NCBI GenBank assembly: GCA_036490215.1
Contig: DASXEH010000095.1
Location: forward strand, 62,001 to 126,000
Direction of reading: 5' to 3'
Origin: JASHSH01 sp036490215
GTDB taxonomy: Bacteria > Pseudomonadota > Alphaproteobacteria > Rhodospirillales > Magnetospirillaceae
DNA: 64,000 nucleotides
A model generated the notes under the pieces. It did not search any database, was not told the origin of the DNA, and saw only the letters and a program-made list of their open reading frames with translations. Positions within the stretch are counted from its first letter, which is position 1, and every line of letters starts with the position of its first letter. This document shows, one piece after another, positions 52,338 through 61,471 of this stretch. The translations under genes and the position numbers were made by a program.

Positions 52338-54128
52338 CTAAATCGCGCGCGTTGCGTCCGCCAGCCAGCGCGCGGTATCGGCATCGACCAGCGACCCGAT
52401 CTCGCTTTTCACGCGCGCGTGATAGGCGTTGAGCCACACGCGTTCGGACTCGGTCAGCAGATCGCGATCGACCAGCGCCAGATCGATCGGCGCGAGCGTC
52501 AGCGTCTCGAAGTCCAGCATCGGCTTCTCGGCGGTCTTCAGCGCGCTGTCTTTTTTCACCGCCACCAGATTCTCGATGCGGATGCCATAGGCGCCGGTCT
52601 TGTAATAGCCCGGCTCGTCGGAAACGATCATCCCCGGCAGCAGCGCCTGGGTGTTGCCGACCTTCGAGATGCGCTGCGGCCCTTCATGCACGCCGAGATA
52701 GCTGCCGACGCCATGGCCTGTGCCGTGATCGTAGTCGAGCCCTTCGCTCCACAGCGCATGCCGCGCCAGCGCGTCGAGTTGGCTGCCGGTGGTGCCCATC
52801 GGGAAGCGCGCGGCGGCCAATGCGATATGGCCCTTCAGCACCAGCGTGAAGCGGCGGCGTTCTTCAGCGCCGACTGTGCCGATCGCGATGGTGCGCGTCA
52901 CATCGGTGGTGCCGTCGAGATATTGCCCGCCGGAATCGAGCAGGAACAACTGCCCGACTTCGATCGCGCGTTCGGACTCCGGTGTCGCGCGATAGTGGAC
53001 GATCGCGCCATTCGGTCCGGCACCGGCGATGGTCGGGAAACTCGGGCCGCGATAGAGATCGCCCTTGGCACGGAACGCCTCGAGTTTGTCTGCCGCGGCA
53101 ATCTCGGTGAGCCCACCGGCCGGCGCGGTCTTGGCAAGCCAGGCCAGGAATCCCGCCAGCGCCACGCCGTCGCGGCGATGGGCATTGCGTGTGCCGTCGA
53201 GTTCGGCGGTGTTCTTGCAGGCTTTCGGCAATTGGCAGGGATCGGCGCCGCGCGAGACATGCGCGCCGGCAGCGGTGAGCCGATCCAGCACCCAGGCGGG
53301 CGCGGTGCCGTAGTCGAGGCGTACGCGTTTGCCCTTCAACGCATCGAGCGCGGGGCCGAACGCGGTTGGCGCGGCGATGGCGACGTCATTGCCGAGATGC
53401 GCGGCCAGGCCCGGCGTGCGCTTGCGCTCGTCGACGAACCATTCCACCGCGCCGTCGCTGTGCAGAATCGCGAAAGACAGCGGCAGCGGCGTGAAGGGCA
53501 CATCGTCGCCGCGCACATTCAGCAGCCAGGCAATCGAATCGGGCGCGCTCAAAATGACAGCGTCGATCTTGTCGCTGCGCAAAGTGGCGGAGACGTCGAG
53601 GCGCTTGTCCTTGGCGCTCTTGCCGGCCAGTTCCAGCGCATAAGGCTCGATCGGCTGGGTCGGCACCGCGGGGCGATCGCTCCACACGGCATCGAGCGGA
53701 TTGTCGGCGCAGGCCACCAAGGTGCCGCCCGCTTTTTCGCAGGCGGTGCGCAGATGGGCGACGCCATCGGGCGTGTGCAGCCACGGGTCATAGCCGAGCT
53801 TGGCGCCGGCTGGCAGATGGCCGGCGATCCATTCGGTGGGCGGCGACTCGGTTATATGAAGCTGAGCGAAGGCCTTGCCGTCGACTTCGGCGGCGGCCTG
53901 GAGCGTGTAGCGCCCATCGGTGAAGAAGGCGGCCTTATCCGTCAGGGCCACCGCCGCGCCCGCCGAGCCGGTAAAGCCCGTCAGCCAGGCCAGGCGCTGG
54001 GCGCTGGGGGGCACATACTCGCCCTGGTGCTCATCGCTGCGCGGAACGACGAATCCATCCAGTCCGCGGCGCTTCAATTCGGCCCGCAAACGGGTCAAAG
54101 GCGGGTTCCGGGTCTCTGTTTTGGTCAC
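52338..54128 (-). CDS. Xaa-Pro aminopeptidase, M24B family (APP-type)
   Basis: 596 residues, the three-domain form (two creatinase-like N-terminal domains and a C-terminal pita-bread domain), as in eukaryotic aminopeptidase P and many alphaproteobacterial homologues. The five metal ligands are present: Asp in LLDSGGQYLDG, Asp in TTDVTRTIA, His in GTGHGVGSYLGVHEG, Glu in SDEPGYY and Glu in IRIENL. It removes N-terminal residues preceding proline. The start is GTG 54128 with GGAGAG 6 nt upstream; the 40-codon extension is arginine-rich shadow. Confidence 0.93.
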   Translation of the reverse strand: MTKTETRNPPLTRLRAELKRRGLDGFVVPRSDEHQGEYVPPSAQRLAWLTGFTGSAGAAVALTDKAAFFTDGRYTLQAAAEVDGKAFAQLHITESPPTEWIAGHLPAGAKLGYDPWLHTPDGVAHLRTACEKAGGTLVACADNPLDAVWSDRPAVPTQPIEPYALELAGKSAKDKRLDVSATLRSDKIDAVILSAPDSIAWLLNVRGDDVPFTPLPLSFAILHSDGAVEWFVDERKRTPGLAAHLGNDVAIAAPTAFGPALDALKGKRVRLDYGTAPAWVLDRLTAAGAHVSRGADPCQLPKACKNTAELDGTRNAHRRDGVALAGFLAWLAKTAPAGGLTEIAAADKLEAFRAKGDLYRGPSFPTIAGAGPNGAIVHYRATPESERAIEVGQLFLLDSGGQYLDGTTDVTRTIAIGTVGAEERRRFTLVLKGHIALAAARFPMGTTGSQLDALARHALWSEGLDYDHGTGHGVGSYLGVHEGPQRISKVGNTQALLPGMIVSDEPGYYKTGAYGIRIENLVAVKKDSALKTAEKPMLDFETLTLAPIDLALVDRDLLTESERVWLNAYHARVKSEIGSLVDADTARWLADATRAI

Positions 54129-54439
54129 GTACCGCTCTCCCGTTCGCTTCCTGTTCTGCTGCGCCGCCCCCGAGCGCTCGGCGGCACGGTAGGCCCGCCT
54201 AACCCGCCCGGCAAGTCTCGGTCGCGGAGGGGTGTTGTTGCGAAGCAATATTGCTACCCGGAACCTGATTCTTGAATTATCCAGTAATTATGGCGAGTTA
54301 GTGAAGAATGCTGTGATATTCTCGATTGCTGCGTTGCAAAAACAGCACCTCGAAAACCAGGTCAATGGTACTACCTTATCGCAGTGCAGCAAACCCAACC
54401 GGGGCTTGTGGGAGCACAAAGTGAGTAAGGAGATAACCT
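54129..54439. promoter_or_regulatory. AT-rich leader upstream of the DUF1127-like gene
   Basis: In this 311-bp divergent space, 54232-54400 is distinctly AT-rich, and a perfect 12-bp palindrome AGCAATATTGCT lies at 54244-54255. It should hold the promoter of the small gene at 54440. A clear AAGGAG is at 54425-54432 for that gene. No gene is seen. Confidence 0.5.
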
Positions 54440-54661
54440 ATGTTCGACCGGATTTTCGCCTACGTTCAGGCCGCCCGTGAGAACCGTCGCCTTGCCGACG
54501 AATTCGCGAGCATGACGCATCGCGATTATGTCGACATCGGCATCAGCGGTTCGGACGTTCCGTACATTCTCGAAGAGAACTTCAAGCGCCTCTACAACAC
54601 CGCGCTCGAAGGCCGCCTCGCCGCTCGTGGCCAGGTCGTCAGCCAGCATCGGGTCGCCTAA
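54440..54661 (+). CDS. Small DUF1127-like protein
   Basis: 73 residues, ATG 54440 with AAGGAG about 7 nt upstream. Residues 12-45 (RENRRLADEFASMTHRDYVDIGISGSDVPYI) match the DUF1127/YjiS pattern of a charged helix followed by a short D-x-DIGI-x-x-D element. The usual Arg-rich first half is reduced here. In Rhodobacter and Agrobacterium, DUF1127 proteins affect RNA turnover, stress recovery and phosphate or carbon balance; that role is only an analogy. A long AT-rich leader and a row of GC hairpins after the stop suggest a short, stable, strongly regulated transcript. Confidence 0.82.
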   Translation: MFDRIFAYVQAARENRRLADEFASMTHRDYVDIGISGSDVPYILEENFKRLYNTALEGRLAARGQVVSQHRVA

Positions 54662-54674
54662 TAAGCGACTCGAC

Positions 54675-54796
54675 TGGCGCCACGAGCGCCAGGCCCGCGC
54701 CAGGGAGCGCGGGTGGCTGGGAGCGGGCCGAGGGACCCGCGTGCTGGTAACCCAGCCGGATTTCTAGAATCATAAGGGCGATATCCATATCGCCCT
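54675..54796 (+). terminator. Row of GC-rich hairpins downstream of the DUF1127-like gene
   Basis: Four inverted repeats follow each other: TGGCGC/GCGCCA (54675-54691), CCCGCGC/GCGCGGG (54694-54713), GCGGG/CCCGC near 54723-54740, and AGGGCGATAT/ATATCGCCCT (54775-54796). None ends in a T run. They may protect the 3' end of the small mRNA or terminate transcription in a factor-dependent manner. Confidence 0.4.
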
Positions 54797-54871
54797 CGGA
54801 CAAAAAGCCGCCAAAACATCCTGCCTGGGGGCAGGGTGACAAGGTGCAGTTGTCTGTTTCGGCAACAGCGG

Positions 54872-55795
54872 TCAGCGCCAAGTCCGGCGATGCCCGACGA
54901 TCAGCGTCGACCAGCCGTCGAGGCGGATACGCCCGACCATGGCCAGGCCTTGCGCGCGATGGGCGGCGAGGACCTGCCGTTCCTGGCGGTTGAGCAGCCC
55001 GGCCAGGATCGCGACGCCGCCGGGCACGAGATGATTCGCCAAGGGCTCGGCCATACGCGTCAGCGGCCGCGCCAGAATATTTGCGAAGACCAAGTCATAG
55101 GGCGCGTGGCGGTGAACCAGCCGGCTCTTATAGCCATTGCTGGGTGCCGCGCGTACACGCGACGCAACCCCATTTCTTTTGGCGTTCTCACCGGCGATCC
55201 GCGCCGCCTGTTCGTCGATATCGACGGCCAGCGCCTTCACCGGCTGCGCCTTGGCCAGCGCGAGAGCCAACACGCCCGAACCGCAGCCCATATCGAGAAT
55301 GTTCGTGAAGCGGCGATGTTTGAGCAGCAGATCGAGCGCGAGCAGACAGCCCTTGGTGCTGGCATGCTCGCCCGAGCCGAAGGCTGCGCCCGCATCGACG
55401 ATCAGCGGAATCCGCCCGGCCGGCACGGGATCATCGATGTGTGAGCCACGCAATTGGAAGCGGCCTGCATCGATCGGCGGGAACGACCGCAGCGATGCGG
55501 CCAGCCAATCGGTGTCGGGCAGTTTCTCAAGGGTGAGATCGGGCGGCTCGATGCCGACCATCGTCGCGGCCACGGCGGTGGCGGCCACCAGATCGGCGCG
55601 GCGCGGCGGACGGGTGGTATGGCCGACGATGCGCGTCGGTCCGCCGTGGCCCGGATCGGCATCGGGATCGATCGGCGACCAGGCCAACGAATCGACAAAT
55701 GCGTCCAGCGCCAATTCCATGGCGGGCACGGTGCGCTCGGGTGCGATCAGGGTGACGCGCCAGATATCAGGGCGGGGTGATTTGAGTTTCGTCAT
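54872..55795 (-). CDS. prmA: Ribosomal protein L11 methyltransferase
   Basis: 307 residues. The substrate-recognition N-domain is followed by the methyltransferase core with the PrmA hallmark FGSGEHASTKGCL, AdoMet motif I NILDMGCGSGVLALALAK, acidic motif II AVDIDEQAAR and the catalytic FANILARPL (NIL[A] replaces the NPPY of other N-methyltransferases). It trimethylates L11. It is encoded after uvrD on the same strand, separated by a large palindrome. In some genomes prmA adjoins a M24B peptidase, which here is 2 kb away. Confidence 0.94.
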   Translation of the reverse strand: MTKLKSPRPDIWRVTLIAPERTVPAMELALDAFVDSLAWSPIDPDADPGHGGPTRIVGHTTRPPRRADLVAATAVAATMVGIEPPDLTLEKLPDTDWLAASLRSFPPIDAGRFQLRGSHIDDPVPAGRIPLIVDAGAAFGSGEHASTKGCLLALDLLLKHRRFTNILDMGCGSGVLALALAKAQPVKALAVDIDEQAARIAGENAKRNGVASRVRAAPSNGYKSRLVHRHAPYDLVFANILARPLTRMAEPLANHLVPGGVAILAGLLNRQERQVLAAHRAQGLAMVGRIRLDGWSTLIVGHRRTWR

Positions 55796-55821
55796 TTGCG
55801 CTCGTCTTATCGGCTCAGGTT

Positions 55822-55902
55822 CCTTCCCCCCTTGAGGTGCGTGGGCTGCAAACGCTCCAGTGGAGCGTTTGCGGGCGCCCTACGCACCTCAAGGGGGGAA
55901 GG
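55822..55902. repeat. Large cruciform-like inverted repeat between uvrD and prmA
   Basis: The outer arms are 21 bp and perfect (55822-55842 against 55882-55902; core CCCCCCTTGAGGTGCGT). Inner arms of 12 bp, GCAAACGCTCCA and TGGAGCGTTTGC (55848-55872), flank a single base. The whole 81 bp can fold as one hairpin. It is unrelated in sequence to the other repeat families in the window. Confidence 0.85.
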
Positions 55903-55921
55903 GACTTGATATCGTACGCAC

Positions 55922-58363
55922 TCACGCCGCGCTGACGAAACTGTCGATGATCTTTTTCGCGCCGGCTTTTTCGAATTCGATTTCGAGCTTGTTGCCCTCG
56001 ATCGCGACCACGCGGCCATAGCCGAATTTCTGGTGGAAGACGCGCTCGCCGGTTTTGAAGCCGCTCTCGCTGGTCGAGGACGCGGCGGGCGTGGCGTTGT
56101 CGGCCGCGCGCGGGCCGCCGGGGAAGTTGGATTTCGTATAGCTCGATCCAGAGTTGTTCTGACCGCCATGGTTTTGGCCCCCACGACTTTGACCGTGCGG
56201 CGAGCCATGGGTCTGGCGTGGCGTCACCGCCCAGGGCCGTCCGCCGCCGCCTTGCGTCGCCCAAGCGGTCGCGGCTTCCGGTGTGCCGCCGAACAGGCCT
56301 TGCGCGGCGGTGCGCTCGACGGCTTCTTCCGGCAATTCCTCGATGAAGCGCGAGGGCAGTGAATGCTGCCACTGGCTATAGACGCGGCGATTGGCGGCAT
56401 GCGACACGAAAGCGCGTTTGCGCGCGCGGGTCAGCCCCACATAGGCCAGCCGCCGTTCTTCCTCCAGCGCCTTCTCGCCCGATTCCTGCAGCGCGCGCGG
56501 ATGGGGGAACAGGCCTTCCTCCCAACCCGGCAGGAACACGCCGTCGAATTCGAGCCCCTTGGCTGCGTGCAGCGTCATCAGGGTCACGCGCGCCTGATCG
56601 CTCTTCTCGTCATTCTCCATGACCAGCGCGACGTGTTCGAGGAAGGTCGGCAGCGATTCAAATTCCTCAATCGCCGCCACCAATTCCTTCAGGTTTTCGG
56701 CACGGCCCTGCGCATCCGCCGTTTTCTGCTCGCGCCACATCGGGGCGTAGCCCGATTCTTCGATGATCAGCCGCGCCAAGTCCTGATGCGGCATCACCGG
56801 CAGCAGCGCGCGCCAGCGGGCGAAATCGGCCAGCAAGCGTCCCAGCGAGGCACGCGCCTTCGGCTTCAACTCATCGGTCGCGGCGATCTCGCGCGCCGCT
56901 TCGGTCAGCGGAATGCGCTGCGCATTGGCCAGCTGATGAATGACTTGCATCGATGAGTCGCCCAATCCGCGTTTCGGCGTGTTGACGATGCGCTCGAAAC
57001 CCAGATCGTCGGCCGGCTGCACCACCACGCGGAAATAGGCGATGGCGTCGCGGATTTCGGCACGCTCATAGAAGCGCAAGCCGCCTACCACCTTGTAAGG
57101 CACGCCGGTCGCCACCAGCCGTTCTTCGAATTCGCGCGTCTGGAAACCGGCGCGCACCAGGATCGCCATCTCGCCCAGCGAGATGCCCTTGCGCTGCAAC
57201 GCCTCGATCTCCTCGACCACCCAACGCGCTTCTTCCTCGCCGTCCCACACGCCGCGCACGATCACCGGATCGCCCTCGGTGCCGCCATTGGCCGGCCGCA
57301 AGGTTTTGCCCAGGCGTTCAGAGTTATGCGCGATCAGATGCGACGCGGCCTGCAGGATCGGCGGCGTCGAGCGGTAATTGGCTTCGAGGCGGACCACCTT
57401 CGCGCCGGGGAAGTCGCGTTCGAATTTGAGGATGTTGCCGACCTCGGCGCCGCGCCAGGAATAGACGCTCTGATCGTCGTCGCCGACGCAGCAGATGTTC
57501 TTGTGCTTGCGCGCCAGCAGCCGCAGCCAGAGATACTGCGCCACGTTGGTATCCTGATATTCGTCGACCAGGATGTAGCGGAACTGCTCCTGATACTGCT
57601 CCAGGATGTCAGCGTGTTTTGGGTCCTGGAAGACCGTCAGGGTGTGCAGCAGCAGATCGCCGAAATCGCAGGCGTTCAACTCGCGCAGGCGGCGCTGATA
57701 GTCGCGATAGATGTCGAGCGCCTTGCCGTTGGCCAGCTTCCCGGCTTCGGCGGGCGTGACGGCGGATGGCGCCAGGCCGCGATCTTTCCAGCGCTGGATC
57801 GCGCCCATGATCGCTTGCGGCGGCCAGCGTTTGGTATCGATGCCTTCGCCCTCGAGAACCTGCTTCAGCAGGCGCTGCTGATCGTCGGCGTCGAGGATGG
57901 TGAAGTTGCTCTGCAGCCCAATCAGTTCCGCATGGCGGCGCAGAATGCGCGCGCAGAGCGCATGGAAGGTGCCCAGCCACATCTGCTCGGCCGACGCGCC
58001 CACCAGCTGGCTGACGCGGTGGCGCATCTCGTTGGCGGCCTTGTTGGTGAAGGTGACGGCCAGGCAGTTCCAGGGCCGCGCCTTGCCCATCAGCAGAATG
58101 TGCGTCAGCCGCGTGGTCAGCACCCGCGTCTTGCCCGTGCCGGCACCGGCCAGCACCAGCACTGGGCCGTCGATGGTCTCTGCCGCCTCGCGCTGCTCGG
58201 GGTTCAGCTTGTCGAGCCAGGGCGTCGCCGCCGGAATATGCACAGGCGCGGGCGCCGCGGCCACGGAACTGGTCGCGGTGTGGGGCTGCGGCGGTGTGGG
58301 AGCGGCGGCCGGCGCGTCGTGGAATTCCGGGCCGTCGTCGTCGAGGGCAAAAGGATCGGACAT
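55922..58363 (-). CDS. uvrD: UvrD/PcrA-type superfamily 1 DNA helicase
   Basis: 813 residues. All SF1A motifs are visible: Q-motif LNPEQREA, Walker A GAGTGKTR (about 79), motif II VDEYQDTN, motif III GDDDQSVYSWRGA, motif IV RLEANYRS, motif V TLMTLHAAKGLEFDGVFLPG and motif VI RRLAYVGLTRAR. The N-terminus (1-50) is acidic/Ala-Pro-rich. Residues about 700-770 form a Gly/His/Gln/Asn-rich linker before a C-terminal Tudor-like module (VFHQKFGYGRVVAIEGNKL) typical of PcrA. It acts in mismatch and excision repair and clears transcription conflicts. Confidence 0.96.
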   Translation of the reverse strand: MSDPFALDDDGPEFHDAPAAAPTPPQPHTATSSVAAAPAPVHIPAATPWLDKLNPEQREAAETIDGPVLVLAGAGTGKTRVLTTRLTHILLMGKARPWNCLAVTFTNKAANEMRHRVSQLVGASAEQMWLGTFHALCARILRRHAELIGLQSNFTILDADDQQRLLKQVLEGEGIDTKRWPPQAIMGAIQRWKDRGLAPSAVTPAEAGKLANGKALDIYRDYQRRLRELNACDFGDLLLHTLTVFQDPKHADILEQYQEQFRYILVDEYQDTNVAQYLWLRLLARKHKNICCVGDDDQSVYSWRGAEVGNILKFERDFPGAKVVRLEANYRSTPPILQAASHLIAHNSERLGKTLRPANGGTEGDPVIVRGVWDGEEEARWVVEEIEALQRKGISLGEMAILVRAGFQTREFEERLVATGVPYKVVGGLRFYERAEIRDAIAYFRVVVQPADDLGFERIVNTPKRGLGDSSMQVIHQLANAQRIPLTEAAREIAATDELKPKARASLGRLLADFARWRALLPVMPHQDLARLIIEESGYAPMWREQKTADAQGRAENLKELVAAIEEFESLPTFLEHVALVMENDEKSDQARVTLMTLHAAKGLEFDGVFLPGWEEGLFPHPRALQESGEKALEEERRLAYVGLTRARKRAFVSHAANRRVYSQWQHSLPSRFIEELPEEAVERTAAQGLFGGTPEAATAWATQGGGGRPWAVTPRQTHGSPHGQSRGGQNHGGQNNSGSSYTKSNFPGGPRAADNATPAASSTSESGFKTGERVFHQKFGYGRVVAIEGNKLEIEFEKAGAKKIIDSFVSAA

Positions 58364-58490
58364 CGCGCCGAATATAAACCCTCGGCGCGGCGACTGCGAG
58401 TGAATCGGATCACACGGCGCAAGCATCTGTTGATAACTGCAAGCGCGTGAAACTCTTGTGTGATTTCCGCGCAACCCGCATAACGGAGCG

Positions 58491-59723
58491 ATGGAGAATC
58501 TCGTCCTGGCCGTTTTCGCCGTGACCTATCTGGGCATGGCCTTCGGCTACATCCCCGGCCTCAAGATCGACCGCACCGGCATCGCGCTCACCGGCGTGGT
58601 GATCCTGTTCGCGTTCGGCGCGATCAAGGTCGAGAGCTTCGGTCATTTCGTCGATCTGCCGACCTTGCTGCTGCTGTTCGGGATGATGATCGTCTCGTCG
58701 CAATACGCGCAGGCCGGGTTCTACGATTGGGTGGCGGGCAAGCTGGCTTCGGCGCCAGGATCGCCCGCGCGTCTCCTGCTGCTGGTGGTGGTCGTCGCGG
58801 GCCTGCTCTCGGCGGTGCTGGCCAATGACATCATCGCCTTCGCGATCGCGCCGGTGCTGGCCGCGGGCACCAGCCGGCGCGGCCTCGATCCGCGCCCGTT
58901 CCTGATCGCGCTGGCCGGTGCGTGCAACGCGGGCAGCGCGATGACCGTGATCGGCAACCCACAGAACATCCTGATCGGTCAGGAGGCTCATCTCGATTTC
59001 TGGCGCTTCATCGCCATCTGCGCGCCGGCCGGGCTCGCGGCCATGGCGATCGTCTATGGCGTTGTCGTCTGGCAGTGGCGGGCGCAGCTCACCGACCGGC
59101 CGCAAGACGAATCACACATGGCGGTGCCTGCGCCCGATCATTGGCAAGGCGGCAAGGCCGTGTTGGCGGCGGTCGTTCTCGTCGCGCTGTTCACCACATC
59201 GTTCCCGCGCGACCTTGCGGCGCTGGTGGTGGCGGCAGCGCTGTTGATCAGCCGCCGCGTCGCCAGCCGCGACATCATCGCGCGCGTCGATTGGGGTCTG
59301 CTGCTGCTCTTTGCCTGTCTGTTCACGGTCACCGGTGCGTTCTCGTCGTTGGGCCTCGCCGGCCAGGGCATGGATTGGCTCAACCAAAACGGCATCCTGC
59401 CCACCACCAGCGATGTGATGGCGCCGATGATGCTGCTGCTCGGCAACACCATCAGCAACGTCCCGGCGGTGATCCTGATCCTGTCGGTTTGGCACAATCC
59501 GCCCGAGGGTGCGATGTATGCGATGGCGCTGCTATCGACGCTGGCCGGCAATTTCCTGATCGTCGGCAGTCTCGCCAATATCATCGTGGTCGAGCGCGCG
59601 GCGACGGCCGGCGTGCGGCTCGGCTTCCGCGATCACGCGCGATCAGGCATTCCGATCACGCTGCTGTCGATGGCGGCGGCTGTGTTGTGGTTGTGGGCGA
59701 CGGGGTGGATGCCCCTAAGCTGA
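58491..59723 (+). CDS. ArsB/NhaD (IT) superfamily anion transporter
   Basis: 410 residues, about eleven transmembrane helices. Conserved ion-transporter features are ITGVV-like TM2, LANDIIAFAIAPVLAAG (about 105-122), GSAMTVIGNPQNILIG (about 144-159) and the pseudo-repeat NTISNVPAVILILSV (about 320). The GNPQN and SNVPAV hairpins mark the CitMHS/ArsB/DASS group that carries dicarboxylates, citrate, sulfate or arsenite. The substrate cannot be assigned and there are no ars genes nearby. It is monocistronic and divergent from uvrD with 127 bp between. Confidence 0.87.
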   Translation: MENLVLAVFAVTYLGMAFGYIPGLKIDRTGIALTGVVILFAFGAIKVESFGHFVDLPTLLLLFGMMIVSSQYAQAGFYDWVAGKLASAPGSPARLLLLVVVVAGLLSAVLANDIIAFAIAPVLAAGTSRRGLDPRPFLIALAGACNAGSAMTVIGNPQNILIGQEAHLDFWRFIAICAPAGLAAMAIVYGVVVWQWRAQLTDRPQDESHMAVPAPDHWQGGKAVLAAVVLVALFTTSFPRDLAALVVAAALLISRRVASRDIIARVDWGLLLLFACLFTVTGAFSSLGLAGQGMDWLNQNGILPTTSDVMAPMMLLLGNTISNVPAVILILSVWHNPPEGAMYAMALLSTLAGNFLIVGSLANIIVVERAATAGVRLGFRDHARSGIPITLLSMAAAVLWLWATGWMPLS

Positions 59724-59756
59724 TTAGGTGGCGCGCTGATTAACTTGGCGCGCTGA

Positions 59757-60815
59757 TCAGTTGGTGCGCGCGCTGCCGCCGGCTGCGGCCAGCTGGGTTT
59801 CCGACATCACGCGATCGCGGCCCGCCTTCTTGGCGAGGTAGAGCGCTTCGTCGGCGCGATGGATCAACTCGGACGGCGTCTCGCCGGTCTTGTACTCGCC
59901 GACGCCGATCGACAGCGTGATCTTGCCCAGGGCTTCGCCGGTGCGGCGGTTGACCACCTTCTTCGACGCGACGTGGGAGCGGATCTGCTCCGCCACATGC
60001 ACTGCATCGTCGAGCCGCGTGCGCGGCAGGATCACGGCGAACTCCTCGCCGCCATAACGCGCGGCCAGATCGTTGCCCTTGATGCAGTCGGTCAGATAGC
60101 GCGCCACCAGGCGCAGCACCTGGTCGCCCAGCAGATGGCCATAGGTGTCGTTGAACTTCTTGAAGAAGTCGATATCGACCATCAGCAGCGAGACCTGCGA
60201 CTGCTCGCGATTGGCGGTGGCGATTTCCTGGCGCAGCGACACGTCGAAGCGCTTGCGGTTGGCCACGCCGGTCAGCCCGTCCATGCTGGCTTCGCGTTCC
60301 AGCCGCTCGAGGTGTTCGCGCAGCTGCACGATCTCGCGCGACGACGCCTGCAATTTCTCTTCGAGGCCGCGATTGGTCTCGGCCATCTGCTTGGTCTCAT
60401 CGAGAACCGTCGACATGGCCTTGCCCAATTCGGGGCTGCTTTGCTGCGCGGTGTCGGTGAAGCCGGCCAGCACCGTGCCGTAGTGCTCGGCATTGTCGGC
60501 GGCGCTGTCGATGTATTCGACGACCTGCGAAACCGTGGTCTCGATGCGCTTGCTGGCCTCGCGCAGTTCGGCCTCTTCGATGCGGCGGCCGAAGAATTGT
60601 TCGTGAACTTCGTCGGCGGTCTGCGCATTGAGCTTTTCGTGATTGACCAAACGGTCCATCACGCGCACGAGATCGTCGATATCCCCGGCATAGTAGAGAT
60701 AGGCCACGGTGAACCGCGGCGGCGTCGGCGGGATGCGATAACGCTGCAGGAGTTCCAGGGCCATCCGGGCGCGATCCAACGCGCCTTTAAAGTCTTCGAC
60801 TTCAGGCTGCGGCAT
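59757..60815 (-). CDS. Diguanylate cyclase (GGDEF domain)
   Basis: 352 residues from ATG 60815; a GTG at 60845 is an alternative. N-terminal half: helical sensor/dimer region typical of alphaproteobacterial cyclases (LELLQRYRIPPTPPRFTVAYLYYAG), then a coiled coil (about 140-175). The GGDEF domain starts at SMDGLTGVANR and has the active site GGEEF (255-259). The product-inhibition I-site, normally RxxD, is KGND (246-249), a conservative Arg-to-Lys change. It should make cyclic di-GMP in the cytosol; there is no membrane segment or phosphoacceptor domain. Confidence 0.92.
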   Translation of the reverse strand: MPQPEVEDFKGALDRARMALELLQRYRIPPTPPRFTVAYLYYAGDIDDLVRVMDRLVNHEKLNAQTADEVHEQFFGRRIEEAELREASKRIETTVSQVVEYIDSAADNAEHYGTVLAGFTDTAQQSSPELGKAMSTVLDETKQMAETNRGLEEKLQASSREIVQLREHLERLEREASMDGLTGVANRKRFDVSLRQEIATANREQSQVSLLMVDIDFFKKFNDTYGHLLGDQVLRLVARYLTDCIKGNDLAARYGGEEFAVILPRTRLDDAVHVAEQIRSHVASKKVVNRRTGEALGKITLSIGVGEYKTGETPSELIHRADEALYLAKKAGRDRVMSETQLAAAGGSARTN

Positions 60816-60981
60816 AAGGCCCCGCCGCGCGCGGTCGATCGACACCCATGACTAACCCACTGTCCAAATCCAAATCCCGCTCCCCAGCGGGCCCCACGTA
60901 CATATTATGCGTCTAGATGTAAACCCTAGGTTGCGGCGCGCAAAGCGTTTTCCCAGGTCTGCCGGCAACAAAATTTTCCTT

Positions 60982-61005
60982 CCGCCGCTTTGTTGCAGGC
61001 GGCGG
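60982..61005 (-). terminator. Hairpin downstream of the CBS gene
   Basis: On the minus strand, CCGCCGC and GCGGCGG form a 7-bp stem about 30 bp after the CBS-protein stop, followed by AAGGAAAATTTT. The T tract is displaced, so this is only a possible terminator. The remaining gap to the GGDEF start (to 61033) shows another 6-bp hairpin at 60876-60891. Confidence 0.35.
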
Positions 61006-61033
61006 CAGGGTGATCAACTTTACAAAAGGACCG

Positions 61034-61471
61034 TTAATGCGGGTCGGTCACATAGTCCCGCAGCTGATCCATTTCGTGCGTGGCTTCGTTCAGCCGGGCC
61101 TTCACCACGTCCCCGATGGTGATAATGCCGGTCAGGTGATGATCATCCTCCACCGGCAGGTGGCGGATGCGGTTGGCGGTCATGGTCGTCATGATCGTAT
61201 GCAGCGAATCATGCGGATTACAGGTGAGAACCGGGCTGGTCATCAGCTCGGCCACCGGCTGGTTCAGAACGGCGCCACCCCTTTGGGCCAGGCCACGGAC
61301 GATATCGCGTTCCGAGAGAATGCCCACGATATGGCCGCGGCTGTCGATCACCACCAGGGCGCCGATCCGCCGCTGGTGCAGATGGCGCGCCGCGTCGGCC
61401 ACGGTTTTATCGGCCGTGGTGGTCGCAACTCCTTGGCTTTCCTTGGCGTTGAGCAGGTCTTGAACAATCAT
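61034..61471 (-). CDS. CBS-pair domain protein
   Basis: 145 residues made of two CBS motifs in tandem (about 8-68 and 74-135), with VGILSERDIVRGLAQ and TGIITIGDVVKARL closing each. It has no other domain. Small stand-alone CBS proteins bind adenine nucleotides and regulate partner enzymes or transport. This form, with the second motif containing NRIRHLPVED, is widespread in alphaproteobacteria. GGAGG lies upstream of the ATG. There are no obvious partners in the neighbourhood. Confidence 0.9.
   Translation of the reverse strand: MIVQDLLNAKESQGVATTTADKTVADAARHLHQRRIGALVVIDSRGHIVGILSERDIVRGLAQRGGAVLNQPVAELMTSPVLTCNPHDSLHTIMTTMTANRIRHLPVEDDHHLTGIITIGDVVKARLNEATHEMDQLRDYVTDPH

Noticed and set aside
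58491..59723. Arsenite efflux pump ArsB
   Set aside because: The superfamily motifs fit, but there is no arsR, arsC or arsA nearby and the sequence is equally consistent with dicarboxylate or citrate carriers.
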